Shown here: positions 24,249-31,459 of the stretch, one piece after another
Position numbering within the stretch: the stretch's first letter is position 1
How the letters are laid out: each line of letters starts with the position of its first letter
DNA from: Nucisporomicrobium flavum
GTDB taxonomy: Bacteria; Actinomycetota; Actinomycetes; Mycobacteriales; Micromonosporaceae
Length of the DNA stretch: 64,000 nucleotides
Assembly (NCBI RefSeq): GCF_016464385.1
Contig: NZ_JADMLH010000031.1
Location: 1 to 64,000, forward strand
Direction of reading: 5' to 3'
Translations under genes and position numbers: made by a program
Notes under the pieces: generated by a model
The model's input: the letters and a program-made list of their open reading frames with translations, nothing else
Database searches by the model: none
What the model was told of the DNA's origin: nothing

Positions 24249-25328
24249 TCAGCGCTTGGCGGTCGCCTTGCGTGCCGTGGTGGACGCCGCGCGCCCGTTG
24301 CTGGCCGCGGTGGCCTTGCGGGCGGCGGCGGGGCTCGCGGGCTGCTTGACCCGGCCGGCGTTGGTGGCCGAGGTCTTCATCATCGACGCGGGCTTGGCGT
24401 TGGCCGACTTGGCGTTGGCCGACTTGGCGGCGGGCCGCACCTTCGCGGCGGCGGCGTTACCGGACACTGCCTTCTTCGCCGGGGCCGGCTTGGCGGTCGC
24501 GGACTTCTTCGCCGGAGCCGCCTTCGCGGTCGACGCCTTCTTCGCGGGGACAGCCTTGGCGGTCGACGCCTTCTTCGCGGGAGCCGCCTTCGCGGTCGAC
24601 GCCTTCTTCGCCGGGGCGGTCTTCGTCGCGGCCTTGGCCGGCGCCTTCTTGGCCATCGTGCTCTTGGCCGCGGCGGTCTTGGTCGTGGTGGCCCTGGCCG
24701 CGGCGGTCTTGGCAGTGGCCTTGGTCGCGGCGGTCTTGGCAGTGGCCTTGGTCGCGGTCTTGGCAGGCGCCTTCTTCGCGGCCGTCTGCTTGGCCGGGGC
24801 CGCCTTCTTGGTCGCCGACGCCGCCTTGGCCGCGGTCGACTTCACCGCGCCGGTCGCCTTGGCCGCGACCGACTTCACGGCCGACGTCGCCTTGGCCGCC
24901 GCGCCGCCCTTCGCCTTCCCGGCGGCCGGCTTCGAGGCCTTGCCCGCGGCCGGTTTGACCGCCGCGGTGGCCGGCTTCGGAGCCTTCGCGCCGGCCGAAG
25001 CCTTCGAGGCCTTCGCGGTCGACGCCTTGGCCGACGACGCGGACCTGGTGGCGGTCGCGGTCGCGGCGGACGTGCGCTTGGCGGCCGTCGGCGTGGCGGC
25101 GGAGGCGCGCTTCGGGGTGGCCGTTGCGGCGGTGGTGCGCTTGGTGGCGGCCGAGGAGGCCGCGGCGGTCCGCTTGGTGGCGGTCGCGGTGGTGGCGGCG
25201 CGCTTGCCGGCGGCCGAGGTGGCGGCGACGGCGCGCTTGCCGGCCGCGGGCTTCGGCGCGGCGGCCGGCCTGGCGGCGGGCTTCGTCGCGGCAGCCCGGG
25301 TCGGGGCGGCCTTCTTGGTCACGGCCAT
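24249..25328 (-). CDS. Histone H1-like Lys/Ala-rich repeat protein
   Basis: A 359-residue protein made almost entirely of Ala, Lys, Thr and Pro. It contains many AAKKAP/TAAKTAAT-type repeats, including three near-identical units KKASTAKAAPA, (V in one) about residues 230-265. It is strongly basic with no membrane segment, like the C-terminal tails of eukaryotic H1 and of bacterial HctB, HupB or AlgP proteins. It probably binds DNA and affects chromosome compaction. No N-terminal HU domain is present, which distinguishes it from HupB. The repeat structure makes exact length prone to variation and to assembly error. Confidence 0.78.
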   Translation of the reverse strand: MAVTKKAAPTRAAATKPAARPAAAPKPAAGKRAVAATSAAGKRAATTATATKRTAAASSAATKRTTAATATPKRASAATPTAAKRTSAATATATRSASSAKASTAKASKASAGAKAPKPATAAVKPAAGKASKPAAGKAKGGAAAKATSAVKSVAAKATGAVKSTAAKAASATKKAAPAKQTAAKKAPAKTATKATAKTAATKATAKTAAARATTTKTAAAKSTMAKKAPAKAATKTAPAKKASTAKAAPAKKASTAKAVPAKKASTAKAAPAKKSATAKPAPAKKAVSGNAAAAKVRPAAKSANAKSANAKPASMMKTSATNAGRVKQPASPAAARKATAASNGRAASTTARKATAKR

Positions 25329-25415
25329 GGGGTCGTTCCTCCTAGCGAATGACTGCGGGCTAGTCTCCGCACGGAGACCGAAGATTCCGGCTTGGACACA
25401 GCGGTCGTGCCGGGT

Positions 25416-25622
25416 CTAGCTGACCTCCCCGGTCCAGCGGGCATCCTCGGCATCCCACGCCGCATTGCGCTTCTCGACGGTCTCGAGTGCCCGCGTGGCG
25501 TCGTCAGCGGAGGCGTACGGACCGAGCCGGAACTGGGCAGGACACACGTCGTCCCCGGACTCGACCCGGTCATGCCGGAGGCACCAGAAATAGCCGCCCC
25601 CGCCAGGCCCACTGTCGTTCAT
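25416..25622 (-). CDS. Small SPOR-like hypothetical protein
   Basis: A 68-residue protein starting after a longer open stretch. YFWCLRHDRVESGDDVCPAQ followed by FRLGPYASADDATRALETVE matches the pattern of small actinobacterial proteins with a SPOR-like beta-alpha unit and a CXLXH...C pair. ATG 25622 is chosen because homologous-looking sequence begins there; no strong ribosome-binding site is seen. It lies between the H1-like gene and the asd terminator on the same strand. Function unknown. Confidence 0.6.
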   Translation of the reverse strand: MNDSGPGGGGYFWCLRHDRVESGDDVCPAQFRLGPYASADDATRALETVEKRNAAWDAEDARWTGEVS

Positions 25623-25723
25623 GACATCACTGTGCACCTCAAACCGACCATGCGCTACCGATTCAGGCAAAAAGCCCGGTTTTTCCATAGTGGAGCGTCG
25701 CGAAGACCCCCCGAAGGAACGAC

Positions 25724-25758
25724 AAAACCCGCCCCACCGACGCGGTGGGACGGGCTTT
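25724..25758 (-). terminator. Rho-independent-like terminator of asd
   Basis: CCCGCCCCACCG (25728-25739) and CGGTGGGACGGG (25743-25754) form a 12-bp stem with one mismatch and a 3-nt loop. On the minus strand the stem is followed by TTTT (25727-25724). It begins 16 bp past the asd stop. This is the clearest classical terminator in the window. Confidence 0.8.
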
Positions 25759-25770
25759 ACGGAGCGGCGA

Positions 25771-26793
25771 TCAGAGCGACTTGGCAACCACTTCCGCCAC
25801 CTGTACGGCGTTGAGCGCGGCACCCTTGCGCAGGTTGTCGTTCGACAGGAACAGGGCCAGGCCGTTGTCGGCGGTCTCGTCGGCGCGGATGCGGCCCACG
25901 TACGTCGGGTCCTGCCCGGCCGCCTGCAGCGGGGTGGGCACGTCCGACAGCTCCACGCCGGGCGCGGAGGCGAGCAGCTCGCGGGCGCGCTCCGGGCTGA
26001 GCGGCCGGGCGAAGCGGGCGTTCACCTGCAGCGAGTGGCCCGTGAAGACCGGTACGCGCACGCACGTGCCGGAGACCCTGAGGTCCGGGATCCCGAGGAT
26101 CTTCCGGCTCTCGTTGCGCAGCTTCTGCTCCTCGTCGGTCTCGCCGAGGCCGTCGTCGACGATCGAGCCGGCGAGCGGGAGCACGTTGAACGCGATGGGC
26201 CGGGCGAACGAGCGCGGCGCCGGGAACTCGACCGCGGCGCCGTCGTGGGTGAGCTCGGTGGCCCGGTCGGCGACCTTCTTGATCTGCTCGTCGAGCTCGG
26301 CCACGCCGGCCAGCCCCGCGCCGGAGACGGCCTGGTACGTGGTGGCGACCATCGCGACCAGCTGGGCCTCGTCGTGCAGCGGGCGCAGCACCGGCATCGC
26401 GGCCATCGTGGTGCAGTTGGGGTTGGCGATGATGCCCTTGGGGCGCTGCGCGGCGGCGTCCGGGTTCACCTCGGCCACCACGAGCGGGACGCCGGGGTCC
26501 ATCCGCCAGGCGGAGGAGTTGTCGATCACCACGGCGCCGGCTTCGGCGACGCGGGGCGCGTACTCCTTGGAGCTGCCCTTGCCGGCCGAGAACAGCACGA
26601 TGTCGAGGCCGCGGAAGTCCGCCGTGGCGGCGTCCTCGACCGTGACTTCGCCGTTCTGCCAGGGCAGGGTGCGGCCCGCGGAGCGCGCGGAGGCGAAGAG
26701 CCGGAGCTGGTCCACTGGGAACTGGCGCTCGGCCAGGATGCGGCGCATGACGCCACCGACCTGTCCCGTCGCGCCGACGATGCCGATCCTCAT
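25771..26793 (-). CDS. asd: Aspartate-semialdehyde dehydrogenase
   Basis: Reduces aspartyl phosphate to aspartate semialdehyde, the branch-point step to lysine/diaminopimelate, threonine and methionine. The 340-residue enzyme begins with the Rossmann motif RIGIVGATGQVGGVMRRIL, has the active-site Cys127 in ANPNCTTMAAMPVLRPLHDE, the substrate-binding region TTYQAVSGAG, and the late motif RVPVFTGHSLQVNARF. Length is normal. It stands alone, without an adjacent aspartokinase gene, and is followed by a good terminator. Confidence 0.96.
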   Translation of the reverse strand: MRIGIVGATGQVGGVMRRILAERQFPVDQLRLFASARSAGRTLPWQNGEVTVEDAATADFRGLDIVLFSAGKGSSKEYAPRVAEAGAVVIDNSSAWRMDPGVPLVVAEVNPDAAAQRPKGIIANPNCTTMAAMPVLRPLHDEAQLVAMVATTYQAVSGAGLAGVAELDEQIKKVADRATELTHDGAAVEFPAPRSFARPIAFNVLPLAGSIVDDGLGETDEEQKLRNESRKILGIPDLRVSGTCVRVPVFTGHSLQVNARFARPLSPERARELLASAPGVELSDVPTPLQAAGQDPTYVGRIRADETADNGLALFLSNDNLRKGAALNAVQVAEVVAKSL

Positions 26794-26904
26794 GGCGACA
26801 AAAGTACGGCCCCATCTGCGCGTACGGAAATCAGGTATCCGTCACGATCTCACCTATCGGGATCGCTCTCCCGAAATACGAGACGCGGTCCTAGCGTCGG
26901 TGGC

Positions 26905-27705
26905 ATGGCTGCTGTCTACACCCACGGGCATCACGAATCGGTCCTGCGCTCACACCGCTGGCGCACCGCAGAAAATTCGGCCGCGTACCTTCTCCCCCAC
27001 CTGACCTCCGGCGCCACCGTGCTGGACGTCGGCTGCGGCCCCGGCACCATCACCGCCGACCTGGCGACGCGAATCACACCCGGCCGCATCACCGCCCTCG
27101 AGCAGACCGAGGACGCCCTGAACCTCGCCAGGGCGGAGATCGCCCGCCGCGACCTGACGAACGTCGACTTCGCCGTCGGCGACGTGCACGCCCTCGACTT
27201 CCCGGACGACACCTTCGACGTGGTCCACGCCCACCAGGTCCTGCAACACGTCGGCGACCCGGTCCAGGCCCTCCGCGAGATGCGCCGCGTCACCCGCCCC
27301 GGCGGCATCATCGCGGTCCGCGACAGCGACTACGCAGCCTTCACCTGGTATCCCGAACTACCCGAACTCACCGAATGGCTCGACCTCTACCAGCGCATAG
27401 CCCGCGCCAACGGAGGCGAACCCAACGCCGCCCGCCACCTCCTCGCCTGGGCCCACGCCGCCAACCTCACCGACGTAACTGCGACATCGAGCACCTGGTG
27501 CTTCGCAACAGAAGAAGACCGCGCCTGGTGGGGCACCCTCTGGGCAGACCGCATCACCAAATCCGCCATGGCCACCCAAGCCCTGAAGAGCAAAGCCGCC
27601 ACAGAGGCAGAGCTTCAGCGCATCGCCGAAGGCTGGCAGAAGTGGGCCGCGGACAACGACGGCTGGCTGTCGATCCTCCACGGCGAGCTCATAGCCCGCG
27701 CCTGA
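26905..27705 (+). CDS. Class I SAM-dependent methyltransferase (UbiE/Methyltransf_11-like)
   Basis: A 266-residue methyltransferase. Motif I is VLDVGCGPGTITADLATRI, motif II/III is FAVGDVHALDFPDDTFDVVH, and the post-motif region is REMRRVTRPGGIIAVRDSDY. The N-terminal THGHHESVLRSHRWRTAENS is common in a subgroup of UbiE-like enzymes. The C-terminal half is Trp-rich and probably forms the acceptor pocket; the substrate is unknown. It is divergent from asd with a 111-bp gap. A long hairpin and a poly-C tract follow the stop. Confidence 0.9.
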   Translation: MAAVYTHGHHESVLRSHRWRTAENSAAYLLPHLTSGATVLDVGCGPGTITADLATRITPGRITALEQTEDALNLARAEIARRDLTNVDFAVGDVHALDFPDDTFDVVHAHQVLQHVGDPVQALREMRRVTRPGGIIAVRDSDYAAFTWYPELPELTEWLDLYQRIARANGGEPNAARHLLAWAHAANLTDVTATSSTWCFATEEDRAWWGTLWADRITKSAMATQALKSKAATEAELQRIAEGWQKWAADNDGWLSILHGELIARA

Positions 27706-27736
27706 CCGAACAGGTGGACCACAACGGCTTCGGGGG

Positions 27737-27792
27737 CGGGGATCGCCTCACGCAGGGATCAAGCCTGACCGCCCGGAGTGAGGCGATCCCCG
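27737..27792. terminator. Long perfect inverted repeat after the methyltransferase
   Basis: CGGGGATCGCCTCAC (27737-27751) and GTGAGGCGATCCCCG (27778-27792) are perfectly complementary over 15 bp with a 26-nt loop. It lies 32 bp past the methyltransferase stop and just before the poly-C tract. It may be a terminator between convergent genes, although there is no T-tract. Confidence 0.55.
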
Positions 27793-27802
27793 GGTGTCGC
27801 CT

Positions 27803-27868
27803 CCCCCCCTCTCGCCCCCCCCCCCCCGGCGCGGGCCGCCCCCCCCCCCCCCCCCCCCCCACCCCCCC
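27803..27868. repeat. Poly-C (poly-G on minus) tract
   Basis: C-runs of 7 (27803-27809), 14 (27815-27828), 21 (27840-27860) and 7 (27862-27868) bases within 66 bp. On the minus strand this is a G-rich sequence able to form a G-quadruplex. It lies in the 3' region of the M15 peptidase gene. Run lengths this long are rare even in GC-rich genomes and their exact length in a consensus is unreliable. Confidence 0.8.
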
Positions 27869-27882
27869 ACAGCAACCACAAC

Positions 27883-28500
27883 CTAAGAAGAAGGCTTATA
27901 GGCCCAATGCCAAGGCTCCCGAGGAACGTTCTCGACGAACCCGTACTCGGAACCATGCGACCGCATCCAAGCCTGAGCCTTGGAGTTCAGGTCGAGATCG
28001 GTAGCCATCCCCCACCCGTGCTCACTGGTACCAGGCTTAGCGGCCAGCCCGCCCTGCGAGTACAGCCCCTTACGCCGAGCCACGTCGACCTGTTCGCCGT
28101 AGGACCGGTACGAGTCGGTGATCCCGATGTGCACCCCCTGAGCCTTGGCGTCCGCCATCATCCGGTTCAGCGACTCGGCCGCCGGCGCCCACAGCTTGTG
28201 CCCGGTTGCGCCCACCTTCGAAAGCGCCGACGCCGGGATCTTCCCGTTGCCGTACGCGGCCAGCTCCACCGGAATGCCTTTGCCGTTCAGCTTGTAGGTC
28301 TTCGCCGCGGCGGTGGAGCCGGACGCCTGGGTCCCCATCGCGTCGGCGAGTGCCGAGGCGAACGAGGCCCCCGAGGCGGAGGGGGCCGACGAAGGGGAGG
28401 CCGACGAGGCGGGCGCGGACTTGGCGGCCTGCTGGGTCTGCAGCGAGATGATGCGGCTCTGGATGTCCGCGATCCGGTTGTTGACGGCCTCGATCCCCAC
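27883..28500 (-). CDS. M15-family D-Ala-D-Ala carboxypeptidase-like peptidase
   Basis: A 205-residue zinc peptidase of the VanY/M15 type that would cleave D,D- or D-amino-acid bonds in peptidoglycan. TDSYRSYGEQVDVARRKG precedes the zinc motif SEHGWGMATDLDL (His161, Asp168), and the C-terminal EPWHWAY supplies Glu195 and His198. The first 65 residues are unusual: a short coil (NNRIADIQSRIISLQTQQAA) followed by a Ser/Ala/Pro linker, with no signal peptide. This suggests non-Sec export or assembly into a larger structure. GTG 28500 is preceded by GGAGG at 7 bp. It lies 80 bp downstream of ribA on the same strand. Confidence 0.85.
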   Translation of the reverse strand: MGIEAVNNRIADIQSRIISLQTQQAAKSAPASSASPSSAPSASGASFASALADAMGTQASGSTAAAKTYKLNGKGIPVELAAYGNGKIPASALSKVGATGHKLWAPAAESLNRMMADAKAQGVHIGITDSYRSYGEQVDVARRKGLYSQGGLAAKPGTSEHGWGMATDLDLNSKAQAWMRSHGSEYGFVENVPREPWHWAYKPSS

Positions 28501-28580
28501 AGCGAAACCTCCGCGCGTTAGTCCGGCCTGACCCCTGTCCGTTCGGCGCGGTCCCGCGATGGCTGAGCGTGAGGAGGAAC

Positions 28581-29195
28581 TCAGACGGCCAGCGGCAGGT
28601 CGATCGTGTGGGCGGTGTGCGACACCTTCGCCTGCAGGTAGCGCACGTTGGCGTCGGAGGCGTGCACGCCGGTCGGCACCACCGTCCGGACGTCGATGTC
28701 GTGCGCCCGCAGCTGCGCGGCCTTGTCCGGGTTGTTGGTCAGCAGGTCGACCGTGGTGGCGCCGAGCACCGTGAGCATCTGCGCCGCGGCGGTGTAGTCG
28801 CGTTCGTCGTCGGCGTGCCCGAGCGCCCGGTTGGCCTCGTACGTGTCCAGCCCCCGGTCCTGCAGCGCGTACGCGTCGAGCTTGGCGTACAGCCCGATGC
28901 CGCGGCCCTCCTGGCGCAGGTAGAGCAGGTAGCCGCCGGCAGTGGCGATGCGTTCCACGGCTTCGCGCAGTTGCGGCCCGCAGTCGCAGCGTTCGGAGCC
29001 GAACACGTCGCCGGTGAGGCATTCGGAGTGCGGCCGGACCAGCGGCACGCTCGCGCCGGCCACGTCGCCGAGCGCCAGGGCGAGGTGCTCTTTGCCGTCG
29101 GCGAGGCCGTCGAAGGTGATGACCTCCGCCGTGGTCGCGTACCCGTCCGCGAACTTGAGCGGGACGGTGACGCGGCTGCGAATACCCAAAGACAT
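28581..29195 (-). CDS. ribA: GTP cyclohydrolase II (RibA, monofunctional)
   Basis: Opens the ring of GTP in the first step of riboflavin synthesis. The 204-residue protein has the single GCH2 domain without the RibB fusion common in actinomycetes. The zinc site is HSECLTGDVFGSERCDCG (Cys59, Cys70, Cys72) and the catalytic stretch is LYLRQEGRGIGLYAKLDAY, followed by the nucleotide-binding LLTNNPDKAAQL. ATG 29195 follows GGGAG; an upstream GTG-type start is unlikely because two palindromes lie there (29212-29242). No other rib genes are adjacent, so this may be a second, regulated copy. Confidence 0.93.
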   Translation of the reverse strand: MSLGIRSRVTVPLKFADGYATTAEVITFDGLADGKEHLALALGDVAGASVPLVRPHSECLTGDVFGSERCDCGPQLREAVERIATAGGYLLYLRQEGRGIGLYAKLDAYALQDRGLDTYEANRALGHADDERDYTAAAQMLTVLGATTVDLLTNNPDKAAQLRAHDIDVRTVVPTGVHASDANVRYLQAKVSHTAHTIDLPLAV

Positions 29196-29211
29196 GGTGG
29201 CTCCCTCTGGC

Positions 29212-29242
29212 ACTTGATGCTTCAAGTACGGATCGACCGTAC
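29212..29242. promoter_or_regulatory. Two adjacent palindromes upstream of ribA
   Basis: ACTTGA (29212-29217) and TCAAGT (29222-29227) form a perfect inverted repeat with a 4-bp spacer. It is followed by GTACGG (29226-29231) and CCGTAC (29237-29242) with a 5-bp spacer. They lie 17-47 bp upstream of the ribA start and are likely operators, the first of MarR-like appearance. The 11-mer ACTTGATGCTT recurs in the LysR/MFS intergenic region at 31428-31438. Confidence 0.55.
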
Positions 29243-29286
29243 TCCGCATCGGTCATGGGAATCCACGAGCTGAACGTCACAACGGA

Positions 29287-30435
29287 TCAAGAAGCGGGCA
29301 GGGGAATCCGCGCCGGCTCCCGCACGTCGTTGCCCTCGATCCGGTCCCGCACCTCCAGATCGAGCTCCGAGGTGCGGTCGCTGCGGTTCGGCAACAGGTT
29401 CGTGACCAGCACCAGCGCGCAACCGATGCCCGCGTAGAGGCTCAGCACGAGCAGGTGCCCGCCGATGGGCGCGGCCGGGAAGTAGAGGTTGTCGCGGACC
29501 GCCTGCACGCCGGCACCCGTCGGCAGGTTCATGCCGAGCACCCGGCCGAACGCGGGCAGGAACTCGGGGAGGATGCTCGCGCCGCTGATGACCGTACCGA
29601 CGGTGAAGTAGAGGCCGCCCAGCAGCGCGCCGCCGGGACCCAGCAGCGCCACCGCGCCCGCGGTCGACCCGGTGATCGCCAGCGAGACGAGCGCGAAGAT
29701 CCCGAACATCTCCCCGCGGTCCGCGCCCGCGCCGACGCCGAACCAGCTCATCGACCAGAGCACCACGGCGGCCGAGCCCAGCGCGTACACGAGAAGGGTG
29801 GCCAGGTGGGCGAGCCCACGCCGCCAGGACCGGCGGGTCCTTGGGATGAGCCGGCCGAGCCCGACGGAGGCGATGGTGCCGCCGAGCGCGAGCGCCTGGG
29901 TGAGGAAGCCCAGCGAGGCGCCGTTGACGTCGTCGGCGGGCAGCGGCACCACGTCGGTCACCGGCGGTGGTGTGCCCAGCGCCTGCGCCTGCGCGATGGA
30001 GACCGTACCGCCCTGCTGGGCGAGGGCGGCGAGCTGCTGGCCGTTCTGCTGCGTGGTCACGGCGGTGTACGTGGTCCGCAGCAGGCTCGCGGCGGCCGTC
30101 CCCCCGGCGCCGGCCACGTACAGGTGCGGCTGCGCGGCGGTCACGTCGACACCGCCGTACACGTCGCGGCGCCGGATGGCGGCCTGCAGCTCGCCGGCGT
30201 CGCGGTACATCCGCACCTCGAAGACGCCGTCGCGCTCGAGCAGGTCGTTGATGGCGGCCTGCTTGCCCACCGGCGACACCAGGCCGACGGGTACGTGGTG
30301 CGGCGTCGCCTTGTGCCCCATGCCCAGGTAGTACGCCGTCAACGCGAGCTGTACGGCGGCCCCGGCGAGGCAGACCACCAGCGCGAACCGGCGGAACTGC
30401 CGCACCGACCGCACGCGGACGTCGTCAGCTGTCAT
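29287..30435 (-). CDS. ABC-2/YhgE-like membrane permease
   Basis: A protein of about 382 residues with the layout of the YhgE/ABC-2 type. One N-terminal membrane segment (RFALVVCLAGAAVQLALTAY), a large extracytoplasmic domain of about 150 residues rich in Gln and Ala, then five or six membrane segments from about residue 185. DMYGGV-like phrasing (RRRDVYGGVDVT) in the outer domain is typical of ABC-2 permeases. No ATPase gene is adjacent. It follows the LysR gene by about 46 bp on the same strand. Several ATGs are possible (30459, 30447, 30435); 30435 is chosen because GAGGA lies just before it, though the spacing is short. Confidence 0.75.
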   Translation of the reverse strand: MTADDVRVRSVRQFRRFALVVCLAGAAVQLALTAYYLGMGHKATPHHVPVGLVSPVGKQAAINDLLERDGVFEVRMYRDAGELQAAIRRRDVYGGVDVTAAQPHLYVAGAGGTAAASLLRTTYTAVTTQQNGQQLAALAQQGGTVSIAQAQALGTPPPVTDVVPLPADDVNGASLGFLTQALALGGTIASVGLGRLIPRTRRSWRRGLAHLATLLVYALGSAAVVLWSMSWFGVGAGADRGEMFGIFALVSLAITGSTAGAVALLGPGGALLGGLYFTVGTVISGASILPEFLPAFGRVLGMNLPTGAGVQAVRDNLYFPAAPIGGHLLVLSLYAGIGCALVLVTNLLPNRSDRTSELDLEVRDRIEGNDVREPARIPLPAS

Positions 30436-30481
30436 GGTCCTCAGCATCGCGGAGATCACCCCGCGCCCGCAGACGGTTGGC

Positions 30482-31378
30482 TCAGCCCGCCGGCGGCCGC
30501 AGGTAATCGTCGATCATGCCGAGCAGGGCCCGGGCGGCAGCGCTCGGCGCGCGTACCGCCGAGGTGGCCACCCCGAGCGGCCAGTCCAGGTCCGCGCCGG
30601 CCAGCGGCCGGATGACGAGCTCCAGACCTTCCGGTACGGCGAACCGCGGCAGGATCGCCACGCCCAGCCCGTGCGCGACGAACCCCGCCGCGGTGGTGAG
30701 GTCGATGACCTCGAGCGACACCTGCCGCTCGATCCCGGCCGCGGCGAACGCGCGGTCGACCACCGTGCGGTTGCCGTACCCGATCGGGAAGTCCACGAAC
30801 AGCTCGTCGGCGAGGTCCGCGACCGTGACCTCGGGCCGCCCGGCGAGCCGATGCCCGGCGGGCAGGACCAGTTCCAGGGGATGCCGGAGCAGCTGTCGCA
30901 GGTGGACACCGCCCGGCGCGCGCCCGGGTACGGACACCAGCGCCAGGTCGAGGCTGCCGTCGGTCAGCGCGTCGACGAGCCCGCCGGAGCCGCGCGTCGA
31001 CACGGTGAGCCGCAGCGTGACAGCGGGGTGGGCCCGGTGGAACGCCCCGAGCAGGGCGGGCACGTCCACCAGCGCGATCGAGGTCAGGGTGCCGATCCGT
31101 ACGGTGCCCCGCAGCCCGCCCCGCACCTCGTCGACGGCGTCGCGGGCGGCCCGCGCGGCGTCCAGGGCGGCCCGGGCCCGGGGCAGCAGCGCCTCCCCCG
31201 CGTCGGTCAGCGCGACCCGCTTCGACGTGCGTTCCAGCAGCGCGGCGCCCAGCTCCCGTTCCAGCGCCTTGATCGCGGCGGACACCCCGGACTGCACCAC
31301 GTGCAGGCGCGCCGCCGCCCGGGTGAAGCTGCGCTCGTCCGCGACGGCGACGAAGTACGCGAGGTGGCGCAGCTCCAT
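30482..31378 (-). CDS. LysR-family transcriptional regulator
   Basis: A 298-residue LysR protein. The N-terminal winged helix-turn-helix is MELRHLAYFVAVADERSFTR through VVQSGVSAAIKALERELGAA and TDAGEALLPRARAAL. The C-terminal co-inducer domain starts near residue 90 (GTVRIGTLTSIALVDVPALL) and ends with the usual LGVAILPRFAVPEGLELV. It is divergent from an MFS transporter gene, and an ATCAA-N12-TTGAT operator lies between them, so it probably regulates that transporter and perhaps the permease gene downstream. The effector is unknown. Confidence 0.92.
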   Translation of the reverse strand: MELRHLAYFVAVADERSFTRAAARLHVVQSGVSAAIKALERELGAALLERTSKRVALTDAGEALLPRARAALDAARAARDAVDEVRGGLRGTVRIGTLTSIALVDVPALLGAFHRAHPAVTLRLTVSTRGSGGLVDALTDGSLDLALVSVPGRAPGGVHLRQLLRHPLELVLPAGHRLAGRPEVTVADLADELFVDFPIGYGNRTVVDRAFAAAGIERQVSLEVIDLTTAAGFVAHGLGVAILPRFAVPEGLELVIRPLAGADLDWPLGVATSAVRAPSAAARALLGMIDDYLRPPAG

Positions 31379-31410
31379 CGCCCAACTATCGCATCCGGTG
31401 ATTGTCGTCA

Positions 31411-31436
31411 GCATCAATCTTCGTTGGACTTGATGC
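31411..31436. promoter_or_regulatory. LysR-type operator between LysR and MFS genes
   Basis: GCATCAA (31411-31417) and TTGATGC (31430-31436) are perfect 7-bp arms separated by 12 bp, in the 81-bp divergent intergenic region. The inner ATCAA-N12-TTGAT closely follows the T-N11-A LysR-box rule. Part of the right arm (ACTTGATGCTT, 31428-31438) is shared with the ribA palindrome. Confidence 0.65.
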
Positions 31437-31459
31437 TTGAGCCGGCGCACCGTCGAGGC

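Noticed and set aside
24256..25419. A plus-strand, hydrophobic Ala/Val/Phe-rich frame opposite the H1-like gene
   Set aside because: Repeated AAGAAG-type codons read backward give Phe/Leu/Ala; the Lys/Ala product on the minus strand is the known protein type and the adjacent terminator fits it.
27803..27868. Poly-C tract as a CRISPR or satellite array
   Set aside because: Simple homopolymer runs with no repeat-spacer order.
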